A stretch of 64,000 nt of DNA. It comes from Paraspadella gotoi (Eukaryota > Chaetognatha). Of the stretch, positions 35,601 to 50,786 are shown one piece after another. The stretch is from the NCBI GenBank assembly GCA_051294375.1, contig CM119263.1, positions 14,993,574 through 15,057,573 of the forward strand, written 5' to 3'. Each line of letters starts with the position of its first letter. Positions within the stretch are counted from its first letter, which is position 1. Made by a program: the position numbers and the translations under genes. Below the pieces are notes generated by a model. That model made no database searches. It had not been told where the DNA came from and saw nothing but the letters and a program-made list of their open reading frames with translations.

Positions 35601-38478
35601 AAGGCCGGGTGGAGACAACGGCGACGGCCCCTCGGCGGTGAAGGCAGGTGGGGGGGGAGAGGGGATGGAAGAAAATGGAGAAGGAACAGAGGAAGGAAAA
35701 TTGAAGGAAAGAAAGAGAGAAACGGAATAAAGGGAAGAGGGGAAATTGTGAAAAAGGTTCCAGCTTAATCTTAATGGATAACATAAGATGAAGAAGGAGC
35801 GTAACGATGAAACAAGAAAAGTATTTGAAATTGAAGATAAAAATTAATATTTAAATATGAAGGAAAAAAAGAAGTCACAACCAAAAAAAAACCAGAATTG
35901 AAAGAGAAACAAATGAAATTTCAAGGAAAGCGAGAGAAAAGAAAAATTCAAATAATGCCAAATACGACAAGGAAAAATTGAGAAAAAAAACTAATTACCA
36001 AAACTAAAAACAAACCAAGAATGAACCTAGAATAAATTAACGTAAAAAACAACAAGAAAATCTTAACGAGATGAAGCTAAGAAAAAAAATTAAAAAGAAA
36101 TAGAAAAATAAAGGAAAAAAAAAAGAAAAAAAAAAGATTGTCAAAAGGAAAGTTCCCAAACTTGGATCGGATTCTCTTCTTTTCGTTCACGAATCNNNNN
36201 NNNNNNNNNNNNNNNNNNNNNNNNNNNNNNNNNNNNNNNNNNNNNNNNNNNNNNNNNNNNNNNNNNNNNNNNNNNNNNNNNNNNNNNNNNNNNNNNNNNN
36301 NNNNNNNNNNNNNNNNNNNNNNNNNNNNNNNNNNNNNNNNNNNNNNNNNNNNNNNNNNNNNNNNNNNNNNNNNNNNNNNNNNNNNNNNNNNNNNNNNNNN
36401 NNNNNNNNNNNNNNNNNNNNNNNNNNNNNNNNNNNNNNNNNNNNNNNNNNNNNNNNNNNNNNNNNNNNNNNNNNNNNNNNNNNNNNNNNNNNNNNNNNNN
36501 NNNNNNNNNNNNNNNNNNNNNNNNNNNNNNNNNNNNNNNNNNNNNNNNNNNNNNNNNNNNNNNNNNNNNNNNNNNNNNNNNNNNNNNNNNNNNNNNNNNN
36601 NNNNNNNNNNNNNNNNNNNNNNNNNNNNNNNNNNNNNNNNNNNNNNNNNNNNNNNNNNNNNNNNNNNNNNNNNNNNNNNNNNNNNNNNNNNNNNNNNNNN
36701 NNNNNNNNNNNNNNNNNNNNNNNNNAGAGAAAGAGACAGAGAGAAAGAAAAAAAAATTTCGGTGGTGATGTCACAAAAAAGTTCAAAGGGTCGAGGATCT
36801 TCCCGACCAGACGGCGGAGGGACCCGGGGTCAAAGGTCACGCAGCTCCGGCGGTTCGTAGTGAGAGTGAGACGAGAGTGGCAGAAGAGGAAAAGGTAAGA
36901 GGGTGGGGCGAAGGGGNNNNNNNNNNNNNNNNNNNNNNNNNNNNNNNNNNNNNNNNNNNNNNNNNNNNNNNNNNNNNNNNNNNNNNNNNNNNNNNNNNNN
37001 NNNNNNNNNNNNNNNNNNNNNNNNNNNNNNNNNNNNNNNNNNNNNNNNNNNNNNNNNNNNNNNNNNNNNNNNNNNNNNNNNNNNNNNNNNNNNNNNNNNN
37101 NNNNNNNNNNNNNNNNNNNNNNNNNNNNNNNNNNNNNNNNNNNNNNNNNNNNNNNNNNNNNNNNNNNNNNNNNNNNNNNNNNNNNCAAAAAGTTTAAAGA
37201 AAAGAAAATATGTGTCCATGAAAAACTACTCATGAATTTTATGATAACCGAATTATGAAAGGAAATGAAAAACTGAAGAATATGTGATTGTGAAGGGAAT
37301 GAGAAAGAGGAAGAGAAGAAGCGAGAGTCAGACGTCGATGAAGAAAAACCCAAACCATTTTCAATTTTCGCTTAATAATAAAAACTGTTAAAAAGTTTAG
37401 TTTAAAAAGGGTATTTTTAAACTATCAATCATTTACCGTATATTTTTCTTTTGCTCTAAATTTCATAGAATTTCGAACTATCGCTACGGGCAAAATTAAG
37501 ATTTTAATTTATAAATGATAAAAAATTTTAAAAAATTAGAAAAAATTAAAAAAAAGGTAGAAAGAAGAAAAAAAAAATGGATGACGTTATCAAGAAAATC
37601 ATAAAACCATATTCAGAATTAAAAAAAATCTAGCGGCAACAGAACAAAGGCACTCGAGAGAGAAAAAGTTACAAAAAAAATCGACCTCAACTAATAATAA
37701 ATAGGAAAAAAAGCCGACGAGTTCCACGTCTTTCCCGAACATTTCCTCTTTTTNNNNNNNNNNNNNNNNNNNNNNNNNNNNNNNNNNNNNNNNNNNNNNN
37801 NNNNNNNNNNNNNNNNNNNNNNNNNNNNNNNNNNNNNNNNNNNNNNNNNNNNNNNNNNNNNNNNNNNNNNNNNNNNNNNNNNNNNNNNNNNNNNNNNNNN
37901 NNNNNNNNNNNNNNNNNNNNNNNNNNNNNNNNNNNNNNNNNNNNNNNTTTTTTTTTAAAGTCTCGTTGGGTAGAAACTAACCGACCTAAATAACAATAAC
38001 GCTGGATAAAAGATGCGCGCGCGAAACGTAAACAAAACCCAAGAAGAAAAACAAACAAAAGGAGAACAAGAGACGCATTAGCGGCGATGGAGATAATTCA
38101 TAATGGAAGCCGACCAAGCGAGTTTTCTCTCCGTTTTTTTTTATGATGTCGACGACGACGACGACGACGACGACAATGAAGATGATGATGATGATGTCGG
38201 CGTCAAAAACCGAAGTAAGGAGTCATGATACAATACTTTTTACTCTTAGAAATGATATAAGCAACATTAAGCATGCTGTTAAAATGTATTTAATAATAAA
38301 AATAATTTACAACGATTTCTCCGGCTAATACAAAAACGTCAATGGTAACAACGACGAAAGCAATGACGTCGATCGCGGACCCGCGAAGCAAAGCAAAGGC
38401 AAGAGAATGTGGTTATGGATACTTGTATTGTTCGCCGGAGACAAGCTGCGCGCGCATGAAGCCAGACCGGAAACTGGA

Positions 38479-38569
<91 letters not shown>

Positions 38570-39135
38570 TAGAGAGAGAGAGAATGATAGAGAGAGAGAG
38601 AGAATCTAGCGGCACAAAAGCGTCGACGCCCGGGATCGTCAGCGACGGCGCCAGGGGTTTTCTAGAGAAGACGGATGTAAGGCAGTCCCCGTGAGGACTC
38701 CGGATGTAAACAACATACCCATTGTTTTGAGGAACTTGGTGGCGTAGACTGGGGTGGTGCCGATTCCGCCTACAGCCTCGCAATCAATCCGCGTGTTCTG
38801 CAACTGATCGTCCTGGAGGGAATTGGTATTGCAAGGTACATAACTTTATTGAAGTCAATAAAATAAATAATATGCAAAAAAGAAAAGAAGTTAATGAACT
38901 AAATGAACTAAATCATTTAATTAAAGAAATTAATTAACTCGTAAATAAATTCCCAAGTAAATAAATAAATAAATATATAAGTAAATAAATAAATAATTCC
39001 TCCTTACTCTATTAATGTCGATGGTAATGTTTGATTCCGAGATCCACCCTGTGACGGTTTTGATTCGCTGATGACTCGGATCCCCGCGCGTCTGCGAAGG
39101 GGAACGGAATTCCTATGAATATTTCCATTTTGTTT

Positions 39136-39168
<33 letters not shown>

Positions 39169-39732
39169 GGAATCGAACGGTGCATCGTCTCTTGTTTTTA
39201 ATTCTTGATTTCTACTTGATTCGTAGAGGGCAAAAGCCAAGAAACAAAAGGGAAAAATCGGTCATTCTCCTGAATAGGGAATTTTTAAGGTAACCAGAAG
39301 GGTTCAACAAACTGCAAATAACTCTCTAGCAAAAGCGATGCATCATGGGATATGATTTTTTGGTTTATAAACTAAAAAAAAAGTTAAGTTCGCGTGCGTT
39401 TTTATGGTAACTCACAGTGTACGCTATGTTGCCTCTAATCGCGCCCTGTAGAAAATTTTATACGTAACTTGTAATTTGCGTAACGGTTAAAATTGCCTAT
39501 TGTACCGCGACATTATAGTTTCGTAAATCACTAAAGTCGACTATAAATAGTTGGCAAAAAAAAAAGACTCGGGGTGAACTCTAGCGTGCGTCGCGCGACT
39601 ATTAAACTCGAACTTAGAACTCGGGGGCAAAAGAAAAAAAGAAAATGAAAGGAAAAACAGAACGAAAAAAAAATAAGAAAGAAGAAAGAGAGAGAAAAAG
39701 AGAAAATAGGAGAAAATCTCTTTTGGCACAAC

Positions 39733-39770
<38 letters not shown>

Positions 39771-42700
39771 NNNNNNNNNNNNNNNNNNNNNNNNNNNNNN
39801 NNNNNNNNNNNNNNNNNNNNNNNNNNNNNNNNNNNNNNNNNNNNNNNNNNNNNNNNNNNNNNNNNNNNNNNNNNNNNNNNNNNNNNNNNNNNNNNNNNNN
39901 NNNNNNNNNNNNNNNNNNNNNNNNNNNNNNNNNNNNNNNNNNNNNNNNNNNNNNNNNNNNNNNNNNNNNNNNNNNNNCTCTCTCGCCTCTTTTGGACTAA
40001 AATATCCGAGGGGCGAGAGAAAAGTCTCGTATTTCTTCAAGGCCGCCATCATTCCGTACATTATACCGAGGTCAATGTATTCAAATTAGATTCTTCACAG
40101 CTGATCTGTGACGCGGCCCCATTCTCCTGCTCTCCCTTCAAAAAATAAATCGGGTCCTACCCTTCCCTTTTCCCCCCCTCCCGCCCGCTCCCGCCCGCTC
40201 CCGCTCGAGAGTTCAATCTAAATGCAAAGAGAGACTAAAAAGCTACAAGCTAAATTTAAACCTTGGGGAAATATTTTCTCGATCCCTCGGAAAAAAAACC
40301 CCGCCCCTTCTTAACACCAGACTGACGTGTCTCTGTCCTTTCTTGCCTTCCCTCGTTAACGACTCTCTTCAGCATTCCCTTCTCACTTTGTCTCTTCCTT
40401 TTCCTTTTTTTTTGTCCCGCTTTGTCCCGTCTGTCCTTAATTTAATTTCGTCCTCGATTTCTTTCCCTCTTTCTCCTTCTCTCCTTCTGCACCAACTTCC
40501 CTCCAGCATCAAATCTGAAGCCGACGTTAAAATTGATTCCATACCCGTTGTTTCCCTTTTTTGTTATGGGGGAATGAAGAGCNNNNNNNNNNNNNNNNNN
40601 NNNNNNNTCGCAGCACGTTTTCGTCGTTCGTATCTCTTTCCTCGTGAATATCAATCTCTTTCGCGAAGGAAAACGCCTCTCCGCTACGGTTACGACGCCG
40701 AGAGAATGGATAAGCTCTGGCAGAAAAAGGTAGCCTAACCAAAGCTCTTTTTTCCATCATCATTAATGAAAAATGATCTTAAATTTAATTGTTAAAATGA
40801 TCTTAAATTTTAATTGGTCAAAATGATCTTTAAATTTAATTGGTTTCTTTACTCTTTTTTCCTCCTTGGATCAGTCTTGTCTCGCCGCTTTTCTTCTTTG
40901 TCTTCTTCGACAATGTTGTCCTCGCGGTCTTCGTTCGTCGTCCTATCATGGTCCCCATAGAAAGAACCTGCCATGGTTGTTCGTCATTCATCAGGTTGTT
41001 GTCTTCCTCTCTTCTCAGACATATTTATCATCAAAAAAAAAAAAAACCAAAATTTTCGAAACCATAAATTCTTTTAACGATTTCGAGGAGAGCCGGAGGA
41101 AGTGGAGAGAGGAAGAGAGAGAGAGCGAGAAGAGAGAGAGAGAACGAGAGAGAGAGAGAGGGAGAGAGAGAGAGAGAGAGCAGAGGAGAGAAAAGGAAAG
41201 GAAAAGAAAGAAGAAAGAAAGAAGAAAAAGAAAGAAGATAAGAAAGAAAGAAAGAAAAGAAAGAAAGAAAGAAAGAACGAAAGAAAGAAAGAGAGAGAGA
41301 GAGAAGAGAGGAGAGAGAGAGAGAGTAAGAGAGAGAGAGAGAGAGAGAATAGAGAGAGAGAGAGAGAGACTTTCTCCAATTTTTTGTTCTCTGACCACAG
41401 CAAAGAACCGCGTAAGTTGATAGGAGGTCTTGCGTTTGGCTTTTTGTTGATTTTGAGATTGGATATTTGTTTGGTCATTGCGCCGTTGATTTGTGTCAAA
41501 AAAAGACCTATTGATATCAGCAATAATGAAGGGAAAAACCCCCTACTTTCTCATGTCCTTACCTAGACTCCGTCTGATTCTAACGCGATATATATCGCGC
41601 TTGGTTTGATTGCAGATTGCAAAACCAGGCGCACGAACGACGGACGCGTCGACGAATAGAAATTCTAATTGGGGGGAAAAAGTGAAAAAAAGGAAAAGGA
41701 AATTGGGGGAAAAAAAAGGAAAAAGAGAAAAAATGGAAGGAAAAAAAATAATAAAGAAGAGTAAAGAAAGGAAAAAGAGAAAAATGAAGGAAAGAAAAAA
41801 AATAAGAAAGAAGAGTAAAACAAGAAAAAAAGAGAAAAAAAAGGGAAGAAAAAAACAGAGTCAAGAAAGAAGAGTAAAAAAAAAGGAAAGAAAGAGAAAA
41901 AAATGGAAGAAAAAAAAGAAAAAAGTAAAAGAAAAGAGAAAAAGAGAAAAAAAATGAAGAAAAAAATAAAAGAAGAAGGAGTAAAAAAAAAAAGAAAAAA
42001 GAGAAAAAAATGGAAAGAAACAAATAATACAAGAAGATAAAAAAAAAAGGACAAAACGGAAAAAAAAGAGATGAGCCATTTGTTCTATTTGAAGCAGTCC
42101 GAACCGTAAATCGAAAATCAAGAGGATCGTCGTTCGAGTCTCCGCTTCATCTTCATCCTTTCTTCGTTCCGCCGAACTTTAAAACAGTTGTCAACCTAAT
42201 GGATGTCATTTCGTCAGATGTCTTTGTATCGCCGAGGACAATCACCCACCCATCATTCAACAACCCCCCCCCTCCCGACCCCCCGTTCTCGTTCCAGGCG
42301 GCGTCGTCTTCCGCCAACCTGCTCTCCCGGTCAAACTTCGCCGCCGGCGACGCCTCCACATCCATCGGGGCCGAGCCAACTTAAATTCTGGCGAACCGTC
42401 ACGTGCATCACTTGCCGGACCTGCAAGCCGGGCCAACCCGGCCCTGGACGCTCAACGTGCGATCATCCAGCCGAACCCTACCTTTCAAGGTACATTAGTC
42501 ATATACGTAATGTTTTTTACTACTTGTTTGCTTTACAGAATGGAGAGGTTTTTTTTTAAATGCTTATAAAAACACGAATTTCTTCTTTTTTTTTAAACTG
42601 TTTTGTAAACTCCATAATCTCAAACGACAATTAAAAAGAAAGGCGTAGTGAAAGTTTGGCAGATTAAAATTCGAACATATTGATCAATGAAAAACATTTT

Positions 42701-44942
42701 CGCATTACTGACCATCATTTAAACATCCAGTACTTACCATAGAAAATGTCAAAATTTTTAAAAATTTTTTCCTTTGGTTTGAAAGCGGATTACAAATCTC
42801 AAACAATAAAAGAAAATTCAAGATTTTGCTTCGAAATGAAGGACAACTTGCCATTATCACATTATGCACAACCAACTCCAGCCTGGTTTCACTTGTATAG
42901 GAGAGTCAAATCTTTTTACTGCTTGCAAGGCACATACTTTTGCCCTAATCTGATAAAAAATGTTATGTTAGAGAATAATAATATTTAAAAAAATGTCGAT
43001 CAAAAAGAGGTGAAACACAGTCTGGAGAGAACGTCTTTTTGAAGTATTTGAATAGCATTAACATTAATTTTATGCTGTTTGAGAAAAAATCTTTTTATCA
43101 TCAGTCTTAGGAGGCATATGACATTTAAAACCTATTTTACCGGCCAAAAAATAAATTGACAATTGAACATTTAAGCCGACTTTTCCAAACACGCGAAATT
43201 TTTTTCTCCCATCATGGTAGGTCCTTATTCTTCTGGTTTTAAAAAAAACTTCAGTAAAATGAGATTTTAATAATATAGACATTTGTAAATTAACTTTCTT
43301 AAAATATGAGGTCGACGGAGAAGCGAAAGGTACGAGGTTGGGAACCAATGAGCAGATACTTTCGAACGTGATTGAGAACGCCGCCGTTGATGCTGGTCGG
43401 CCATTGCCGCCTACGGGGATGTATTCCTCGCTTTAGACCGTACGGACGTGTCCAACTCGGGTTCAAGCTCCACGGATGCAAGAAAGACGCGATCAGCCTT
43501 CTTTGAGGGCAGACAGAAAACCTAGATCTGTTGGAAAATCCGGTGCCGTGACCGACGCCCGATGCCGAGACATCCGGGGAATTGGAGGGAGAGGATTGAA
43601 AATGAGAAGAGAGAGAGAGAGAGAGAGACGAGAGAGAGAGAGAGAGAGAGGAGCAGAGAAAGAGAGAGCTGCAGGAGATGATATGATAGAAAGCTGTAGG
43701 TTAGAGCAGGTCGCGTTTGATGTAGAAGGGCAAAAGACGGACCGAAATATGGGATTACAGATAGAAAAACTAAAGGGAGATAAAGTCTGAATCGGGAATC
43801 GGAATAGACTCCAATGAAGTTTGACAGAGATAGCAGTTGATGCTAAAGCTATAAGAACATTAGAGATGAGAGCGTGATTAAAAGAATCAAGGAAGACTCG
43901 GTAGAGACTTTGAGTCTTGAGTTTCAGGCTGTAAATGAAAAGATCATAAGGGCAGTGGAAAAGTACGGGACAAAAATGAAAATCTGTGACGGTCGCTTGT
44001 CTGAAGAAAAGCAGCTAAGAAATTGAAGGAAATGGGAAATTAGCTGGCAGAAAAAAATTGGTTCGTCTCAAAAAAAGAACCCGGTCTTGAAATTAAGGAG
44101 GTGAATTTGAAAAGCCATTTAAGCGCAAAGGCAAAACGTCGTAAGCGGTAACCACGATTATGAAAAAAATTAACCGAGGTTGGGAAAAGTTTAAACACGA
44201 TTGGAAAGAAGGGTAACCTAAATAAGAAAGCAGCTGATGCGAAGATGACAAAATGAAAAAAAAGCGGAAGAAACAGTAGAAAAGGAAATGAAGAGGAAAC
44301 TCCCAAATGAAGGAAAATATCTATGAAAAGAGAAGGAAGGGCGAGATCTCGCAGTTTCGTTATGTGACAGAGACGTAGGCGCCGAAGCGGTGAAGGATGG
44401 TGGCGGAGGCGATGGAGAAAGGAGAAAGTAAAGGAAAGAGAAATTTTGGTTGCTTGGCCGATGTGGTGGACGAGGAGTCAGGAATCGAGTCAGGTTTTTC
44501 TGTAATTGTGGTCAATTGACATAGACAAATATATAAAGGAAAACCTTGAATAAAAATAAATTAGTAAATCATAACAAACAATAAAACCTGTGTGCGCTGA
44601 TCGTGAAATTAAAGCGTGCATGAAGTGAAACAATTTAACATTGGTTGATGTTAGTCTGAAAATTAGTGCCATAGATCCACTTACGGCTTGTGATTTGCTA
44701 ACCAATGATGTTCATGCAGGATCCAGTAGGGGCTGATTTTTTATCTGCCTAGACTCGACGTTACCTAATCCACGGTTCTGTCGAGTGGTTAACAAGTCGT
44801 TCTCTCGTCACAGCCAGGCGACGCTCTTGCGTCGCGGAAAAAAAAGAAATAGATTCATCATATTCTCATTACTATCACAATGAATTTAAAATCGGTCCTC
44901 ATTTCGCTCTCTGCTCTTCTCTTATCTCCCTTCTCTCTCTCA

Positions 44943-44992
<50 letters not shown>

Positions 44993-46229
44993 CCTCATCT
45001 CCATCTCCTCTCTCTCTCTCTCGCTATAGAGAGAGAGAGAGAGCGATAGAGAGGACCGATTTTAATTCATTGTGATGTAAATGAGAATCAATGATGAATC
45101 GTGAATTTCATTTTTTTTCCGCGACGCGCGTCGCCTGGCGTCGGCGACGAAGAGAAACGACTTGATTAACCACTCGCCCAGAACCGTGGATTAATGGCAT
45201 AACATCGTTGGAATAAAAATCACAAGCCCCTACTGGATCCATGGCATGACATCATTGGTAGCAAAATCACAAGCCGTAAGTGGATCTATGGCACTAATTT
45301 TCAGACTAACATCACCAATGTTAAATTGTTTCACTTCATGCACGCTTTATTTCACGATCACGCACCAGGTTTATTGTTGTGTTATGATTTACTAATTTAT
45401 TTTTTTATTCAAGGTTTCTTTATATATTTGTCTATCAATTGACCACAATTACAGAAAAACCTGACTCGATTCCTGACTCCTCGTCCACCACATCGGCCCA
45501 CAACCAAAATTTCTCTTTCCTTTACTTTCTCTTTCTCCATCGCCTCCGCCACCTCCTTCACCGCTTCCGGCGCCTACGTCTCTGGTCCATAACGAACTGC
45601 GAGATTTCTCGCCCTTCCTTCTCTTTTCATAGTATTTCCTTCATTTGGGAGTTCTCTTCATTCCTTTCTACTTTTCTTCCCTTTTTTTTCATTTTTCATC
45701 TTCCATCAGCGCTTCTTATTTAGTTACTCCTTTTTCCCAATCGGTTAAACTTTTCCCAACTCGGTTAATTTTTCATAATCGGTTACCGCTTACGACTTTT
45801 GCTTTGCGCTTAAATGCTTTTCAAATTCACTCCTTAATTTCAAGACCGTTCTTTTTTGAGACGAAAACCAATTTTTTTCTGCCCTAATTTCCATTTTCTT
45901 CATTTCTTACTCTTTTCTTCAGACAGCACCTCACAATTTTCATTTTTTCCCCTTACTTTCCACTGCCCTTATGATCTTTTCATTAAGCCTGAAACTCAAG
46001 ACTCAAGTCTCACCCGAGTCTTCCTTATTCTTTAAACCGCTCTCCATCTCTATGTTCTTATACTTTGGCATCACTCTATCTCTGTCAAACCTCATTGAGT
46101 CATTCTCGATTCCCGATTCAACTTTATCTCCCTTAGTTTTTCTGATCTAATCCCATATTTCCGTCCGTCTTTTCCCTTCTAATCAAACGCGACCTCTCTA
46201 CCTACAGCTTTCTATCATATCATCTCCTC

Positions 46230-46292
<63 letters not shown>

Positions 46293-48422
46293 TCTCTTCT
46301 CTCTCTCTCATTTTCATCTCTCTCCCTTCAATTCCCGATGTCTCGGCACGCTCGTCACGGCACGCGATTTTCCAACAGATCAGGTTTTCTGTCTGCCCTC
46401 AAGCCCTTACCTTTGGTTACATCGTCGGCTCATTGGTTCCTCACCTTTTCTTAAACTCCCTTCGCTTCTCCGTCGCCTCATATTTTAAGAAAGTTAATTT
46501 ACAAATGTCTATATATTAAAATCTCATTTTACTAATTTTTTTTAAAACCAGAAGAATAACCTACCATGATGGAAAAAAAAATTTCGCGGTTTGAAAAGTC
46601 GGGTTAATGTTCATTGTCAATTTATTTTTTGGCCGGTAATAGGTTTTAAATGTCTATGACCTCCCTAGAGACTGAATGAAAAAGATTTTTTCTTCAACAG
46701 CATAAATTAATTTAATGCATTCAAATACTTCAAAAGACGTTCTCTCCAACTGTTTTCACCTCTTTTTGATCACATTTTTTTTAATATTATATCTCTAACA
46801 TAACATTTTTTATCAGATTTAGGGCAAAAAGTAGTCCTTGGCAAGCAGTGAAAAAGATTGATCTCCTATAAAGTGAACCAGGCTGGAGTTGTTGTTGCAT
46901 AATGTGATAATGCATTGTCCTTCATTTCAACAAAATCTTGATTTTCTTTTTAATTGTTTGATATTTGAATCCGCTTTCAAAACCAAGGAAAAATTATTTA
47001 AAAATTTTGACATTTTCTATGGTAAGTACTATGTTTAAATATGGTCGTATGCGAAAATTGTTCATGATCAACTATTCGAATTTTAATCTGCAACTTTCAC
47101 TACGCCTTTCTTTTTAATTGCGTTTGAGATTATGAGTTTACAAACAGTTTAAAAAAAAAAAAGAAATTCGTTTTTTATAAACATTAAAAAAAAACCTCTC
47201 CATCGTAAACAAACAAGTAGTAAAAACATTACGTATATGACAATGTACCTGAAAAGTAGGGTTCGGCTGGATGGACCACTTGACGTCCCAGGGCGGGTTG
47301 GCCGGCTCAGTCCGGCAAGTGATCACGTGACGGTCGCCAGATTTGAAGTTGGCCTCGGCCCCGATGATGTGGAGGCGCGCCGGGGCGAAGTTGACCGGAA
47401 GAGAGAGGTTGGCGGAGACGACGCCGCCTGGAACGAGAACGGGGGTCGGGGAGGGGGGGGGTTGTTGAATGAGGGTGGTGATTGTCTCGGACGATCACAA
47501 AGACATCGACGAAAATGACATCCATTAGGTTGACAACTGTTTTAAAGTTCGCGGACGAAGAAGGATGAAGATGAAGCGGAAGACATCGACGACGATCCTC
47601 TTGATTTTCGATTTACGGTTCGGACTCTTCAAATAAAACAAATGGCTCATCTCCTTTTTTTCGCTTTTTTTCCTTTTTTTTTTTACTCTTCTTTCTTATT
47701 TTTGTTTCTTCCATTTTTTTCTCTTTTTTCCTTTTTTTTTACTCTTCTTTCTTATTTTTTTTCTTCCATTTTTTTTCTCTTTTTTCCTTTTCTTTTACTT
47801 TTCTTTCTTTTTTTTTCTTCCATTTTTTTCTCTTTTTTCCTTTTTTTTTACTCTTCTTTCTTACTTTTTTTTTCTTCCCTTTTTTTTTCTCTTTTTTCCT
47901 TTTTTTTACTCTTCTTTCTTATTTTTTTTCTTCCATTTTTTTCTCTTTTTTCCTTTCTTTTTTACTCTTCTTTATTATTTTTTTTCCTTCCATTTTTTTC
48001 TCTTTTTTCCTTTTTTTTCCCCAATTTCCTTTTTCCTTTTTTTCACTTTTTCCCTCCCAATTAGAATTTCTATTCGTCGACGCGTCGTCGTTCGTGCGCC
48101 TGAGGTTTTGCAATCTGCAATCAACCAAGCGATATATATTCGCGTTAGAATCAGACGGGAGGTTAGGTAAGGCCAGAGAAGTAGGTTTTCCCTTTCATTA
48201 TTGCTGATACAAGGTCTTTTTTTGACCACAAATCAACGGCGCAATCGACCAAACAAATATCCAATCCTCAAAAATCCAACAAACAGCCAACCAACCCTCC
48301 TATCAACTTACGCGGTTCTTTGCTGTGTCAGGAGAACAAAAAATTGAGAAAGTCTCTCTCTCTCTCAAAAACATTTTCGAAACCATAAATTCTTTTAACG
48401 ATTTCGAGGAGAGCGAGAAGTG

Positions 48423-48511
<89 letters not shown>

Positions 48512-48609
48512 GAAAGAAAGAAAAGAAAAGAAGAAAGAAAGAAAGAAAAAGAAAGAAAGAAAGAAAGAAAGAAAGAAAAGAAAGAAAGAAAGAAAGAAGA
48601 AAGAACGAA

Positions 48610-48664
<55 letters not shown>

Positions 48665-50729
48665 ATTAGAGAGAGAGAGAGAGAACTTTTCCAATTTTTT
48701 GTTCTCCTGACACAGCAAAGAACCGCGTAAGTTGATAGGAGGGTTGGTTGGCTGTTTGTTGGATTTTTGAGGATTGGATATTTGTTTGGTCGTTGCGCCG
48801 TTGATTTGTGGTCAAAAAAAGACCTTTGTATCAAGCAATAATGAAGGGAAAACCTACTTTCTGGCCTTACCTAACTCCCGTCTGATTCTAACGCGAATAT
48901 ATATCGCTTGGTTGATTGCAGATTGCAAAACCTCAGGCGCACGAACGACGACGCGTCGACGAATAGAAATTCTAATTGGGAGGAAAAAGTGAAAAAAAGG
49001 AAAAAGGAAATGGGGAAAAAAAGGAAAAAGAGAAAAAAATGGAAGGAAAAAAAATAATAAGAAGAGTAAAAGAAAGGAAAAAAGAGAAAAAAATGGAAGA
49101 AAAAAAATAAGAAAGAAGAGTAAAAAAGGAAAAAAAGAGAAAAAAAAGGGAAGAAAAAAAAAGAGTAAAGAAAGAAGAGTAAAAAAAAAGGAAAAAAGAG
49201 AAAAAAATGGAAGAAAAAAAAGAAAAAAGTAAAAGAAAAGGAAAAAGAGAAAAAAAATAAGAAAAAATAAGAAGAAGAGAAAAAAAAAAAGAAAAAAGAG
49301 AAAAAATGGAAAGAAACAAAAAATACAGAGAAGAGTAAAAAAAAAAGGAAAAAAAGCGAAAAAAAGGAGATAGCCATTTGTTTATTTGAAGAGTCCGAAC
49401 CGTAAATCGAAAATCAAGAGGATCGTCGTCGATGTCTCCGCTTCATCTTCATCCTTCTTCGTTCCGCGAACTTTAAACAGTTGTCAACCTAATGGATGTA
49501 TTCTTCGTCGATGTCTTTGTGATCGCCGAGACAATCACCACCCTCATTTCAACAACCCCCCCCCTCCCGACCCCCGTTCTCGTTCCAGGCGGCGTCGTCT
49601 CCGCCAACCTCTCTCTCCGGTCAACTTCGCCCCGGCGCGCCTCCACATCATCGGGCCGAGGCCAACTTCAAATCTGGCGACCGTCACGTGATCACTTGCC
49701 GGACTGAAGCCGGCCAACCCGCCCTGGACGTCAAGTGTCCATCCAGCCGAACCCTACTTTCAGGTACATTGTCATATACGTAATGTTTTTTACTACTTGT
49801 TTGTTTACAGATGGAGAGGTTTTTTTTTAAATGTTTATAAAAAACGAATTTCTTTTTTTTTTTTAAACTGTTTTGTAAACTCATAATCTCAAACGCAATT
49901 AAAAAGAAAGGCGTAGTGAAAGTTGCAGATTAAAATTCGAATAGTTGATCAATGAACAATTTTCGCATACGACCATATTTAAACATAGTACTTACCATAG
50001 AAAATGTCAAAATTTTTAAAAATAATTTTTCCTTGGTTTGAAAGCGGATTCAAATATCAAACAATTAAAAGAAATCAAGATTTTGTTGAAATGAAGGACA
50101 ATGCCATTATCACATTAAATGCACAACAACTCCAGCCTGGTTCACTTTATAGGAGATCAATCTTTTTACTGCTTGCCAAGGACTACTTTTTGCCCTAAAT
50201 CTGATAAAAAATGTTATGTTAGAGATATAATATTTAAAAAAATGTGATCAAAAAGAGGTGAAAACAGTTGGAGAGAACGTCTTTGAAGTATTTGAATGCA
50301 TTAAATAATTTTATGCTGTTGAGAAAAAATCTTTTTATTCAGTCTTAGGGAGGTCATATGACATATTAAAACCTATTTACCGGCCAAAAAATAAATTGAC
50401 AATGAAATTAACCGACTTTTCCAAACCGCGAAATTTTTTTTCCCATCATGGTAGGTCTTTTATTCTTCTGGTTTTAAAAAAAATTAGTAAAATGAGATTT
50501 TAATAATATAGACATTTGTAAATTAACTTTCTTAAAATATGAGGCGACGAGAGAAGCGAAGGGGTTTAAGAAAAGGTGAAGGAAGCAAATGAGCCGACGA
50601 TGTAACAAACGGTAAGGCCTTTGAGGGCAGACAGAAAACCTAATCTCGTGGAAAATCGGTGCCGTGACGAGCGTGCCGAGACATCCGGGAATTGGAGGGA
50701 GAGGATTGAAAATGAGAGAGAGAGAGAGA

Positions 50730-50786
<57 letters not shown>

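Noticed and set aside
38719-38812. Reading this exon as part of a separate gene
   Set aside because: Its phases and the missing Ig-B cysteine place it between nephrin-like exons 5 and 7.
41015-42121. Several long Phe/Lys/Arg-Glu-rich frames on both strands (also at 47.6-49.4 and 55.5-56.3 kb)
   Set aside because: They are translations of GA, GAAA and poly-A/T tracts repeated in the palindromic intron copies, with no domain signature.
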